Positions 53,793-64,000 of a DNA stretch of 64,000 bases are shown here, piece by piece. Position 1 is the stretch's first letter; every line of letters begins with the position of its first letter. The translations under genes were made by a program, and so were the position numbers. The stretch is from positions 234,501 to 298,500 of the forward strand of contig NW_006920885.1 of NCBI RefSeq assembly GCF_000417875.1. The letters run 5' to 3'. Source of the DNA: Pseudozyma flocculosa PF-1 (taxonomy: Eukaryota; Basidiomycota; Ustilaginomycetes; Ustilaginales; Ustilaginaceae). The notes under the pieces were generated by a model. That model worked only from the letters and a program-made list of their open reading frames with translations. It was not told where the DNA came from and did not search any database.

Positions 53793-56700
53793 TCAGGCCG
53801 CCGTCGGTTCAGAAGCGGCTCCACCGACTTGCTGGGCGGATGGCCGACCCGGCGGCGGCGACGACGCTGCAACGCTGCTGGCACCGCCTGGCCCCGTGCT
53901 CCTGACCTCGGCGGCGCGGCGCGACGACGACTCCCTGCGCGACGTCTCGTAGTGGACGTTGAAGTTGAGGCGGCTCTGCAGTCAAATCGACCATCGCGGA
54001 TCCGCAGCGTGGCGAAGGTCAGTCGATGAGGGGAGACGACGGTAGTTCGAGCGAGGACAGCGTGGCCAACTCACGCCTAGATCGCGGACAGTCAGGTTCG
54101 AGTGCCGTTCGAGCGCATTGACGATCGTCTGCATTCGATCCTGGAACGTCGCCGACTGCTCCCGAAGCCGCTGGGAGATCTTGGAAATCGCCGTCGGGTC
54201 GGCGGGGGGCAGGCTCAGGCCAGCGGCGCTCGAGGGCCGCGAAGAGCGCGGACCCCGCAGGCTTGCATGCTGCGGCGGCCTGGTCGACGGCTGTCAGGGA
54301 GGGAGGTGGTCCACGACGAGCGCCAGTCGGTCAGTGCGTGTACCGTTGGCAGGTGCGCCGGCGCCGCCGTCTGAAGACGCTTCGTGCACGTCGGCATCGA
54401 CTCACATTCTCCAGGTCATGGCGCGCCAGCTCTCCCGTAATGACGTGCGACAGATCGTCGACGGCCAAGGTGAAGGCAAGAATGGTGTTGAACTGAGCCC
54501 GCAGCTCCTCGGAGAGGTAGTTGTGCGCCCCACGCTTGCCGCCCTTGAGCAGCACCTTGTTGACCAGCGCGTTGAGGTACCGCCGATGCGACTCGATCAG
54601 CTCGTCGAGGTCGCCCTCCTTGCGCGCCATGTTTTTGACCAGATCGTCCCACGAGTACTCGATCACCTCGAGCTGGCAGAAGCCCTGCATCTGGCGCACG
54701 AACTGGATCATCTCGCCGAGCATGACCAGCGCGATATGGGCTTCCCGGTCGAGGTCTGCGAGAGTGGCGTTCGGTGAGGGCGATGTCGGCCAAGCTGAGT
54801 GTCAGCAGAATGTCGGTCGAGCGGCAGCTCGGCGGCTCAGCGGTGCGGTCGCCGCGTGCGACTCACCTCTGCCCACAGCCTCCTTCTTCCTGATGCGCCG
54901 CAGCGTGCCCGACGACGAGAGGAGCCGCATCCAGCTCGCGTTGACCGCCAGCTCGACCCGCTTGATCTTCCACAGGTGCGAAAAGATGGTCTGGTACTCG
55001 ATCATGGCCGGCGTGTCGAGCACCGTGTTGACGGGCGAGTCGACCTTGTACTCGAGCGTGAACGTGTCCCAGCCAGTGTCGCCCTCGCTGAACTCCAGGA
55101 TGCGGGCGTCGAGCCGCTTGAGGATGTCTGGGTCGTCAAACTGGGCATTCGAGCCGCGCACCGCCGTCTCGAGCGAGGCGGTCAGGTTGTGTCGGAAGAG
55201 GGACGCGGCCGGTCGGCTCAGGCTCGATCTGTGTGTCGGTCGGGCGGCCGTGGATGACGGAGGGCAGAGGTTGTCAGCATGCCATCGCCCGGATCACACT
55301 CTATCATGGCGGCGCCACGCCTCGCCTCACCCCAGCGACTGCATCAGCAGGTCGACGAAATCGCCGCGGAAGAGCATCAGGTAGTCTTTGAGCGCCCGCA
55401 GGTGGTCGAGCAGCTTAAAGTCGTCGAGAAAGATGTCGAGCAGGCGCTTGCTGGCAATGGTGAAGGCGGTGTCGATGGTCCGCTCGAGGCCGGAGAGGTC
55501 CGTGTAGCGGAGGTCCTTGGCCGAGGCGTCGAGGTTGCTCCTGGTGGCCACCCAGTCCGAGTCGCCGCAGCTATGGCGGATAAAGTTGAGGCTCTTGCCC
55601 GTCGAAAAGATCTTGCGCCCAAACGACTCGTCGAGGAAGCTGGGCAGCATCGGCTTGCGGAAGACAAACTTGTTCTGCCACAGCGACGCCGCGTCGGCCT
55701 CCAAGCCCTGGAAGCCCGAGAGGTCGCCGCTGTCGCCGCCGCCGCCGCCACCGCCGGCAGGCCTCCGCGGGTCCGAATTGAGCTCGACAAAGAACTCGTC
55801 AAAGGGATCCTCGAGCTCCCCCTCGTAGATCCACAGCGAGAGCGAGTGGAAGAACGGCCTCGAGACCTCGTCAAGCAGCTGTGACGTGAACTTGCGGATA
55901 AAGGGGTCGCCGTTGAAGGTGTACGAGTGGATCAGCGAGACGATGGCGCCGCCGTGTGCGTGGCGGCAGCTCTCGATGATGGTGCTCGTCATCCGCATCC
56001 GCAGCGCCGTCTCCTCGGTCCACACGCCCATCCGCTTGAGGGTGACGTAGGTCGAGGCCTCCGTCGTTTTCGAGCCGCCTTCGACGCCAGGAGTGCCGGC
56101 GCGGTTTAGCTGGGCCTCGAGGCTTGCGACCAGGCGGTAGTAGCCCGTCAGCTCGTTGGAGATAAAGTGGCAGAGGCTCTGCATGATCAGGCCCGACCCC
56201 GGAGCACCGGTCCGCTCCTGGAGAAACTCGGACACGCGGCGGTAGAGCCGGCCGAGCTCGGCCAGGCGGTGGATCAAGTGCCGCGTCGGCGCATCGATGC
56301 GTCCACGGCCCTGCTCTTCGATGACGACCCGCAGCACCTTTTCGGGCTCGCCCGGTTGCTCGCCCGGCTCGACGGTGGGCAGCTGATGGTGCTCCTCCCA
56401 CCGCACGTAGCGTCCGCTGATGCCCTGAAGGATGTAGACGACGTCCCGCAGCAGCTCCTCTTCCGGGATGTCGGGCGCGTTCTGCCTGGCCCTCCATCGT
56501 TCGAGGAGCTCCTTGCGCGGTAGCCTGCCGTCCTGCTGCAGGCTCTGTGCGGTCGGCGCAGATGTGCTGGCTTCGCGCTCAGGATGTGAGTCCCCTGCTG
56601 GTGTCGTGGCGTGGCCTTTTGGCGGCGGCGCTGCTTTGGTGTTGGACAACTCGGCCCGGTCGGGACGTGAGGCGGGCGGTGACGGTGGGGATCTTTGAAA

Positions 56701-57321
56701 TGCGTCGTCGGCGGGGGCGGCCTCGGCCTTGTTGGACACGGCCTCGTGAGCGGATCTCGACGACGTCGGGCGTGGATCGGCTGCTCTGCGCGGCGCGGCG
56801 CCCGGCTCGTGGAGCGTCGATGAGGGGCCGGCTGTGAAGGCAAGCTGCTCGAGCAGATCGAGGATGGCGGTGACGTGGCGGGGCCGCTGCGGGTGGCTCT
56901 TGAGCCGCGCCACCAGGTTGGCGTACCGGACCGTCGAGCCGTGGCCGCCATCGACGGCCCACCGGGACAGCTTGCGCTGGACCATGTCGGTGATCTGGGG
57001 CTCGGTGGGCCGCGACGAGTGCTCCTTCATCTCGACAATGTCGTAGCCCTCGTCGTCGAGGCGGTCCTTGAGCTCCTTGCGCGCCTGGCGCTCCTCGGCC
57101 GTCTCGTCGCGCCGCTTGCGCGTGGCCGGGACGAGGGAGCGGGTCAGGTTGCCCAGCATCCTGTACATCTCGCGCACCATCTCCGACTCGCTGGCCGGTG
57201 GCGGCGGGGCGGCCGTGGGCTGCATGGGGTATCGCGACGACGAGGGCTGGCTGCGTGGGTCGGCGTCGTGCTGCTGCTGGTAGGCGGCGTTATCAGATCG
57301 CCGGGACGGATGGCTGGACAT
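53793..57321 (-). CDS. gamma-tubulin complex component 3 (GCP3/Spc98 family)
   Basis: Five exons on the minus strand: 57321-55331, 55228-54867, 54755-54406, 54290-54075 and 53975-53793; 1033 residues. All junctions keep frame. GRIP1 begins at about 275 with EEELLRDVVYILQGISGRYVRW-type sequence (LLRD, QGISG), then GLIMQSLCHFISNELTGYYR, TLKRMGVWTEETALRMR and the hallmark LWIYEGELEDPFDEFFVE. GRIP2 follows: FVDLLMQSLG rebuilt across intron 1, AVRGSNAQFDDPDIL, VNTVLDTPAM, FSHLWKIKRVE, EMIQFVRQMQGFCQLEV and LDELIESHRRYLNALV. The last exon encodes SRLNFNVHYE, the family's C-terminal strand. GCP3 pairs with GCP2 in the gamma-tubulin small complex that nucleates microtubules at the spindle pole body. 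Exon 4 could start at 54290 or seven codons later; both are in frame. Confidence 0.9.
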
Positions 57322-57555
57322 GGCGCAGCGTGAGCGGCCGAGGATGCGTTCCGCGGCGAGCGTTGTAGAAGGCGGCAGGGAGGTCAGACCGACAAGAGAT
57401 GGTTACCGGAGAGGATGGTGGTGGTGTGGAGTTGCAACATGAGACGCGGCGGCGCCCCCAATTTCGTTTGGCCTGGCGGTCGGTGTTGGTCTCGGCCAGC
57501 TGAGGGCTTCGTGCAGCTCAAGCAGACCGTGCTGCAACCACTGCTGCGCGTCGCG
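57322..57555. promoter_or_regulatory. GCP3 upstream region
   Basis: About 230 bases of normal base composition ahead of the GCP3 start codon, ending where the CpG-poor DNA begins. Confidence 0.45.
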
Positions 57556-58270
57556 GCCAACTGGCTCTTTGAATAAAAGACTGATTGATGACTTCAAGGG
57601 ACTGCTGCAGCCTGCAGGAGACAGGGGGTGTAGAGGGCCAAAGAAGACACATGCATCAGCCCTCTGGCTTCTCAATTGCTGGCTGACTGGCAGGCAGGTG
57701 GGCAATCAAGTGAGGCTTGCTTCAAAGCAACCAGCACCTCGACTCAAATATCACGTTCTGTGCATCACTGTTTAAGTCCTCAAGTGAGCATGGCTTAAGG
57801 TCTTGAAGCCATGTGACATGCAGATGACATGTATGTGTGGGCAAGGGACAAGCCTGTTGGGTGATGGCTCTCCTTGCAACAGCCAGAGACCTGAGCTGTG
57901 GCATCAATTGAGGCAGCCAAAGAACACCTTGCAGCATGCTACCAGGAGGGGGTCTTGTTGAGCAGAAACTTGGCAATGCTGACTTGGTTGAATGATGTCT
58001 TCTCAAAGAGCAGGATGAAGATGGGATAGACCCACCTGGACAGGAAGGTGGCCAAGGAGCTCATCCTTGGACAGCAGCCCAGCAAAGACACTGTTGCTGC
58101 AAGACTTGGTAGTGCCAGACATTTTTGTGTGACCAACATGTGGCAAAGGGCTGAAGCCATGTGTGCATGGAATACCCCCTGTTTTGATTGAATTTTGATT
58201 GCTTGCTGTGCCTTGCTTCCAACTTCTGAGCTGGCCTGGCCTGCATTCCTTTGTTGTTGCCACCATCACC

Positions 58271-58862
58271 CGTCCATCCACCTCAGTCATCAAATCCCAT
58301 GACGCGGAACTGCAACTCCACCAACACGGCACATCGAGACCGGGTGCCCGCACGCATGTTAAGCCCTCGGGGTCTTGGGATACCGCGGGCGGCCGAGGAC
58401 GGTGTAGGGCTTGCGCGGAGAGGTCAGGGATGGAGAGGAGTAAGGATATCGATGCTGTACCAGTCTCTAGTGAGCAGAGGATATAGTACATTCGACGAGG
58501 AGCCTTCCGAGGGCCTCCTCGCCGTCCCGCAGTATTTGTACTGACAGCCTCGGATCTTTTCCTCCTGCCGCGGGGCCGACTGCGGCAATTGCCGCTCGGC
58601 CCCGAGGGCGCAGCCCCGGCCTCGGGACTCGGGCCGCCCCCGCGGATGTCAGCCGAGGCGCGGCCTGACAACGCACACAGTGCCACAAGGCTGCCTGGTC
58701 CAACATCTGTGACGTCTGGCTCAGCCGAGTAACAGGGCAACCCCTGGCATGCTCCAACTGCAGGGGAAGCCCCTGCACTCCGCCAGCCGCCAGCGGGTTT
58801 GGGTTTAAATGTGTCGACTGTAACGCCCACAAAACTCATAACTTAGCTTGGCTTCAAGTGCG
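58271..58862. other. CpG-rich patch inside the CpG-poor relic
   Basis: About 590 bases with dense CG dinucleotides (for example around 58555-58670) set between two CpG deserts. It may be a younger insertion, a less-modified part of the element, or original flanking DNA. On the plus strand it contains CSNCRGSP...KCVDC in a short open stretch at about 58738-58830. Confidence 0.6.
58690..58830 (+). repeat. internal duplication, copy A
   Basis: Aligns by eye, with gaps, to 59420-59560 (GCATG...AACTGCA then GTTTAA and GACTGT in the same order). This copy keeps its CpGs. Confidence 0.5.
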
Positions 58863-59419
58863 TCAATTGTAATAAGAGCAGCACAAGTATGAGCTGGATC
58901 AGGCCATGCTCTTGCAGACATAGACACTGAAGTTTTAAATGACTGCAGCAGCCTTTCTACAGATGCAATCAAGCAGACAACATGCCAACTCTGGCTTGTT
59001 GAAGGACTCTTTTTGTCACTGCTCACTTGTCAACACAAAAATTGTGCTATCACATCTGCCTAGGTGATGAGTCTGTAGCAAAGATGGAGCTTGCATCTGT
59101 CAGTGGCCAAGGCCCAAACTTGGTGCAGCAGAGCCTATCTTTTTTTTCTGGCTTGATGCAGGTGTTCCTCCATCATCTGCATCTGGATGCCATCCTCCCT
59201 CATCCTCAACAACTCTCCCCTCTACCTAATCTCCACCATTCTTTCTTTGCTGCTGGTTCAGCATGCCAATTCACAGATACAGCCAAATTTACATGATCAG
59301 CTGTGCACAATTATGCAAATGTGGGTCTGGTAGGGCCATGGCAGCATTACTGACAGCAGATACGTGGCAAAGCAGCTTGAGAAGGCTACCTGCATGCAGC
59401 CACCCAAGAGGGGCTGCAG

Positions 59420-59560
59420 CAAGACCAGAAAGGGCAGCAAGCTTGGCTGAAACACCAGGCAAAGCCTTGCATGTTTGAACTGCAAGGGGAGCTGGCACAG
59501 GCAGGTTTGTGTTTAAGTGCACTGACTGTGGCACTGGCAAGGAACACAGGTGAGGCTGGC
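59420..59560 (+). repeat. internal duplication, copy B
   Basis: The CpG-free copy of 58690-58830, about 725 bases downstream in the same orientation. The Cys-x2-Cys pattern in plus-strand translation (ACLNCKG, KCTDCG) is kept, but the frame is broken by an indel. Confidence 0.5.
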
Positions 59561-60240
59561 TTGAGGTCAATGAAGGCACCTTGTGCTCTGCAACAAGAAT
59601 GCAATTTTGTGTGGCAACAATGACAACAACACCTCTCCCTCAAACAAGCTCATCTTGGGAAGCAAGGCAAGTTCCGATGCACCAGGCACCATCACCCTTG
59701 TTGCGCAGCGTGTCCAGCAACAGCCATCAAGGCATGTCAGGAGCCCCGCTGTGCGACACACCAATGTCAGGCGGCAGGCTTCTTGAGACCAATCAACGCC
59801 TGACCACCTGCACATCTGGAAGGGGCAGCATGCTACAATGCTGGAGACTCACTCGTCGATCTCCAGCAAGATACAGCTGCAACGCAAGATACAATCTGTG
59901 GAGGTCGCACGGAGGCTCATGTCCATCTTGCCCTGGCAGGAGCCTGACACCCCGCACAACACTGGGAAAGGGCAAATTGGGCAGCTCCTACAACACCTCA
60001 AGCCTCCCTGCCGACAATTCTCAAGTGGAGATTCATGCCTGACAAACAGAACACACCTCTCTGATCATGCAGCAGGGTGAGTGCACCAGCACAACCTCTT
60101 CAAGAATCCTGGACTGGCATCTTGTCTGCATCATGCTTGTGTGACCAAGACCAAGTTGCAGCAGTCCTTTTAAACCTTCACTCATACCTGACATCAGACC
60201 CTCTGCATGGCAGGCCCCTGCAACTGCCGCTGCAACTGCC

Positions 60241-61508
60241 CGATGCTTCTCCAGACATTTTGCATCAGGCGCAGGCAGGCCTCACGCGACGCCCGCTACC
60301 GTGGGGTCCCGCAAGAACCGATCGCGCTCTCGACTCAAATAGCGAAGCAGGGCGTTGAAGCTAGCCAGCAGAGGCGGCGGCAGCAGCAAATAAGGAACAG
60401 GCGCAAGCATTGCTGGTATGGCAAGGGGTCGGGCCTTCAGAGAGCGGCATCAGGTGAGCGGGCAGGCAAAGCCAAAGGGCAAGGTTGGTAGGCGACGGTA
60501 GGGGCGATGGCAGTACGAGCCGACGGATAGGACGGAAGGCGAGAATTGAAGCGGGCGTCCGCACAGCTCGAAACGAAGGCGGCGGCGGGCACACAAGCGG
60601 GAAGGAGCCTCCCAGGCGACCACAATAGAGAGTCCTGAGCCCGACGTCGAGGCGCTGCTGGTGCTGCGACGTCAGTGACAAGACGGGGCGGGAGGGCGGG
60701 AGGATAAGCAAAGAGGCAGGTCCAGGATCGGCAGGGCTCGCTGGGCAGAAACGATGCCACGGCCCTCAGAGGGTGTCAACGGTGCTCTCGTGATGGTACA
60801 CACAGGCGACGGCATGCTGACGGGCGGGTGGTTTGGACGACAGGCATGGTGACGAGGGCAGGGGACGGTTGGCGTCGGTGCCAGTGGTGACGGTAGCACT
60901 GAACGGCGCGCTCCTGAACCTGATCCTACCTATCCCTTGACCCGCGCGCCAATACTACCGCCAACATCGACCTGCCGAATGCCCTTTCTCCAACGCCGCC
61001 GTTGCCATCGGTCCTCTGTTGCCGAGGCGTCGGTCGACTTCCGCTCATCTTCGCTGTTGTCCGGTGTCGCAGGTATGCTCGGCAGTCTGCGGCTTCGCCC
61101 GATCGCGACTGCCGCCTGCTGGACTTACTCGCCTGCTCGCTCGCTCTCTCACTCGGCGCCTTCGTGCTTGTTCCGCGCCTCGACCTCATTTGCTTGGCCG
61201 TCGCTGCCCTCCATGGACCCCGTTCCCCTCCATTGGCCGCGCCCACCTCTTAGATCGCATCGTGTAATGTAGAGTACAAAGGTGGACTCCGGTCCGACGC
61301 GGAACTAGCGGCAGCCGAGAGAGACGACGGCAGAGAGCGAAGAACAGCCCCGCGACGGCACCGCGACGGCCGACTGCAGCATTGCTGGACGCCCAGTACG
61401 GCTAGGATCGCAGGTACGAGTGGATGGAAAGGAATCTGATTGCACTGCACACCGAAGCGTCTGAATCCCTGAGTGCAGAGACACGATATCTGCGCGAGCG
61501 CGCGTCGG
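60241..61508. other. intergenic interval, no supported gene
   Basis: Normal GC-rich DNA returns at about 60240. Frames at 60437-60900 and 60937-61272 on either strand give Pro/Arg/Ser-rich products without GC3 bias or recognisable motifs. The permease 3' end lies on the right. Confidence 0.5.
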
Positions 61509-63571
61509 TTACCACTCCTTCAGGTACATGCCAACCTTTTGCTTGAACGACGCCTCCTTGAACATGGCGGCGCGCTTCTCCTCGTCCTGCTTCCAGAACT
61601 GCTCGTCGGCCTCGTCGAACTCCTTGGCGCCCGAGACGAGGTCGACCTCCTCGGGCTTCCAAACCTTGGTCTTGTGCCAGAGCTTCCAGCCGACGATCAA
61701 GATGAAGAATACCGGGATACCGATGTAGTTTGTAATAAAGTCGTTGACTTTGAAGCCGTGGGTGAACGATGCCCAGCCCTTGGTGATCAGGACGAGGGAA
61801 ACGAAGAAGGTGGCAACGTAGGTTGAGTACGGCTGGAGAGGCGCTTGCCACGGGAGCGAGTCGCGCGACCTTCCCTGCGCCTTCATCGCCCTCATGAAGA
61901 AGATGTGCGTTGTTAAAATCGTCAGCCATGCGGTCCCACCAAGAATCGTGACGGTGTTGACGAGGTAGCTGAATGTCTTGGGACCACCGCTCGATAGGTT
62001 GATGAAAGCGAGGGCCGGAAACAGGGAGCTGAGTCCGAGTGCCATGTACGGAATACCGCGTTTGTCGACGCGTCGGAAGATGCGCGGCGCTTGGCCGTCG
62101 AGCGCGAGACCATAGAGCGTTCGTGCGGCGATGTACAGATCAGAGTTGGCCGCAGAGACGGTGAAGAGCAGAAGGGCTGCATTGATAATGTCGGGGAGGA
62201 CCTTGATCTGGGCAATGTTGATCGCGACGACGAAAGGCGAGGCCGCGGCAGAGGTCGACTTCTTCGTCGCCGTCAGCAGCAGCGGCGTCTTGCTGTCAAC
62301 GACCATGCCGATCAGGAGAACACCGCCTGTACGTTGCGAGGTTACGGGATCGGCAGAAGGAATGCTCGCCGTCAGCAAAACGCGCCAGCGGATCGAGAAA
62401 CCATCGACGCGTCGACGCGGCGGTCGGTTGGCACCGCCGCCGCTGCCCCGATGCCGGAGCTAGTACGACGCTTCTCTCAAGTACACAGCCGATCTCTTCA
62501 CTCACCGATGTAGAACACAATGATACGAAGGAAGGTCTTCTTGATTGCGGCAGGTACCGTTTTGCGGGGGTTCGACGCCTCTGTTTATGGGGAAAAAGAC
62601 ACGCGGTCAGCTCCTGCTCTTCCGGACCATGTTCAGGAGGCTGTTCAAGGTAAGCACCTCCTACAGTAACGGCCACTAATTCGCTTCCGGTGTAGGCAAA
62701 GAGAGCAGTGACCATGACGCTCCAGAAGCCGAGGAAGCGCGCGAGCGAAGTATCGCCGAATCCGGGGTACGGGGAGAAAGCCTTGCCGTCCTGCCAATTG
62801 CGGAAGCCGATCCGGTCGCCCGTGGGACTGCCTCCGAGGTCGATGATGAGCAGGAGGAGCAGAAGACCGACCATCACGATGATCTTGAAGAGGGAGAGCC
62901 AGAATTCAAACTCGCCGAAGTACTTGACTCCGGTCGTGTTGAGCACGACGATGAAAACCCATAGAATCGCAATGAAGATTCCGCCGGACAGGTCTGGGCG
63001 CCAGTACGAGACGATAAGGGCGAAGGCGTTGACCTGGTTCGCGGTGATCACCCAATACTTTAGAAGATAGTTGACTCCTGTGGCGAAGCCGAACTCGGGG
63101 GACACGAAGCGCGTGGCGTGTCCGGCGAAGCCACGAGGATGGGGCATAAACGTAGACATCTGGTATACGCGGGCGGTAGCGAACGTGCCATGTTAGGAAC
63201 GGTCTCGGGTGCGGAACGGGGCGGCGAGAGGACGCTGAAGTGCTCACCTCTCCAAGAGCGGACATGACCGCGGCGCACATGGCGCCCATGACGCAGAAAC
63301 CGATGAAGAGGGATCCGGGACCAGCATTCTTCAGGCCGGCGCCGGTGCCGATGACGAGGCCCGTTCCCAACGCGCCACCGATCGCGATCATAGAGATCTG
63401 TCTTCCCTTCAAATCGCGCTTGAGACCGTTCTGTTCGGCCACCTGGCCTTGGTACTGGGTGGCGGCATGCTGATTGTCGAAGCCGGAGTCCTTGTTGTCG
63501 CTTCCGACGGCCGATTTCTCGTCGGGAAAGGCCTGCGACGGGCTGCTGTCGTGGCGGACGGGGCTCGCCAT
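61509..63571 (-). CDS. amino-acid permease (yeast amino-acid transporter family)
   Basis: Four exons on the minus strand: 63571-63248, 63159-62658, 62580-62506 and 62326-61509; 572 residues. The N-terminal cytoplasmic tail leads to the first signature, ISMIAIGGALGTGLVIGTG (about 60-78). Intron 1 splits SALGE from MSTFMPHPRGFAGHATRFV, and together they restore the family's GEM-x3-P motif before GFATGVNYLLKYW. Intron 3's 75-base exon carries EASNPRKTVPAAIKKTFLRI, the conserved NPRK loop, and joins FYI to GGVLLIGMVV. Later segments include INAALLLFTVSAANSDLYIAA-like helix six to seven, SRTLYGLA-type residues and a cytoplasmic C-terminus with KVWKPEEVDL. About twelve spans are expected. It is a plasma-membrane proton symporter by family; substrate range is not predictable. 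Intron 2 uses a weak GTGCTT donor. Confidence 0.9.
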
Positions 63572-64000
63572 GGCGGGCAACGGTTGATTCGATTGCAAGG
63601 CGGCGAAAGGGGGCGGGGAACGACGAGGGGAGGGTCGGGGAGAAAGGGGAAAGGGGGAGCGGAATGGACGTGAATCGTTGCCACCCGGTGATACGGCCAT
63701 TCGCTCGCTCTTATAAGGGCGGCGCGCGGTTGGGGTGGCCGCTTGTGCTTGGCCCGAGGGCGGCGTTATCATTCTGCGGGCGCTCGAGCGAGACGAGACG
63801 AGACGAGTCGAGGGCAGCAGACCAGGGCTTGCCAAAGGCGGGGTACATGGGGCACGGCAGCCGTGACAATCATGCAACGACACTCGCCTCGCAGTCAGAG
63901 GACGGGGCGCAGCAAGTGGGGCTCTCCGGCGCTTGATCCGTGTGTGCCACGGTGGACCTGGGACAGGCACCACGACCCCTGGCGCGCATGGCATCCACGA
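63572..64000. promoter_or_regulatory. permease upstream region
   Basis: About 430 bases to the window edge. It holds a TTATAAG element at 63711-63717, about 140 bases ahead of the permease start, and a GACGA repeat at about 63789-63808. No gene is seen. Confidence 0.5.
63711..63717 (-). promoter_or_regulatory. candidate TATA box for the permease
   Basis: CTTATAAG palindrome at a normal TATA distance for a fungal promoter on the minus strand. Positional evidence only. Confidence 0.35.

Larger units (their letters stand above)
57556..60240. repeat. decayed, CpG-depleted repeat relic (probable transposon remnant)
   Basis: Base composition changes sharply here. 57756-58270 has no CG dinucleotide, 58863-59674 has one (59363), and 60014-60227 has none, while CA and TG are abundant. 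All frames are broken or lack the GC3 bias of real genes. A diverged direct duplication lies at about 58690-58830 and 59420-59560. Loss of CG with gain of TG/CA is what deamination of methylated CpG, or a CpG-directed RIP-like process, leaves behind in repeats. No terminal repeats, transposase or polymerase motif could be recognised, so the element class is unknown. Confidence 0.65.

Noticed and set aside
58003..58839. Minus-strand frame of 278 residues in the relic
   Set aside because: Crosses the boundary between CpG-poor and CpG-rich DNA, lacks coding bias and has no recognisable domain; treated as chance or decayed sequence.
1..64000. CRISPR arrays, bacterial operons, integrated virus or a secondary-metabolite cluster
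   Set aside because: No spaced direct repeats, no ribosome-binding-site-led gene strings, no capsid, polymerase or integrase motif, and no polyketide or peptide synthetase domains were seen; gene content is ordinary eukaryotic core.

Overview
This window is nuclear DNA of a filamentous or dimorphic fungus, most probably a GC-rich basidiomycete of the smut group (Ustilaginomycotina). The evidence is strong G/C at third codon positions, sparse short introns (about 75-190 bases, mostly GTGAGT/GTACGT...CAG with CTGAC-like branch sites), long CT-rich leaders, and protein families found in smut fungi: a Rok1/Msg5-type MAP-kinase phosphatase, a PAS-kinase-family kinase, a Whi5/Nrm1 repressor, Arc1, Siz1 and ERG27. 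The species is not determined. There is no bacterial-type operon, CRISPR array, rRNA or convincing tRNA. Gene models were built by joining reading frames at visible splice sites and checking phase, so exon ends are predictions.

Layout. 1-595: 3' end of sulfite reductase beta. 596-5630: a gene-poor stretch of simple repeats and CT-rich leader. 5631-8967: dual-specificity phosphatase (+). 9686-11299: membrane-anchored histidine-acid-phosphatase-like protein lacking the C-terminal His-Asp pair (+). 11546-13617: three-finger C2H2 protein, Iec1-like (-). 14542-15994: phosphopantothenate-cysteine ligase (+). 16400-18664: Whi5/Nrm1-like repressor (-). 20193-20685: unrecognised basic protein with a frame break (+). 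20819-22400: ARC1 (-). 22813-24917: ERG27 (+). 25344-26438: MARVEL-type tetraspan (-). 27090-28542: TFIIH subunit TFB4 (-). 29077-30486: SNARE SEC9 (+). 30945-31533: small subunit of serine palmitoyltransferase (+). 33684-37244: PAS-kinase-family kinase (+). 39290-40192: small cysteine-rich, possibly GPI-anchored protein (+). 40978-43773: SUMO ligase of the SIZ family (-). 45029-46180: second tetraspan (-). 46942-48702: SWC4/DMAP1 (+). 49384-51909: RasGAP of the Gap1/Sar1 type (-). 53793-57321: gamma-tubulin complex protein GCP3 (-). About 57556-60240: a decayed, CpG-depleted repeat relic. 61509-63571: amino-acid permease (-).

The genes do not form one pathway. They are a normal core-gene neighbourhood: sulfur, CoA, ergosterol and sphingolipid metabolism; transcription and chromatin (TFB4, SWC4, Iec1-like, Whi5-like); signalling (phosphatase, PAS-kinase-like, RasGAP); secretion (SEC9); sumoylation; microtubule nucleation. 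Divergent pairs share promoters of about 0.4-0.9 kb (Iec1-like/PPCS, ARC1/ERG27, TFB4/SEC9, tetraspan/SWC4).

Most unusual points: a mosaic CpG desert (812 bases with one CG, 515 and 214 bases with none) around a CpG-rich patch and a diverged internal duplication, which looks like a methylation- or RIP-decayed transposon; a phosphatase-fold protein without its catalytic acid pair; a cysteine-rich protein whose stop codon appears to be its own last exon; and recurrent CAAG/CTTG and CAGG/CCTG tetranucleotide tracts in the intergenic DNA. I did not find a clearly new multi-gene system.
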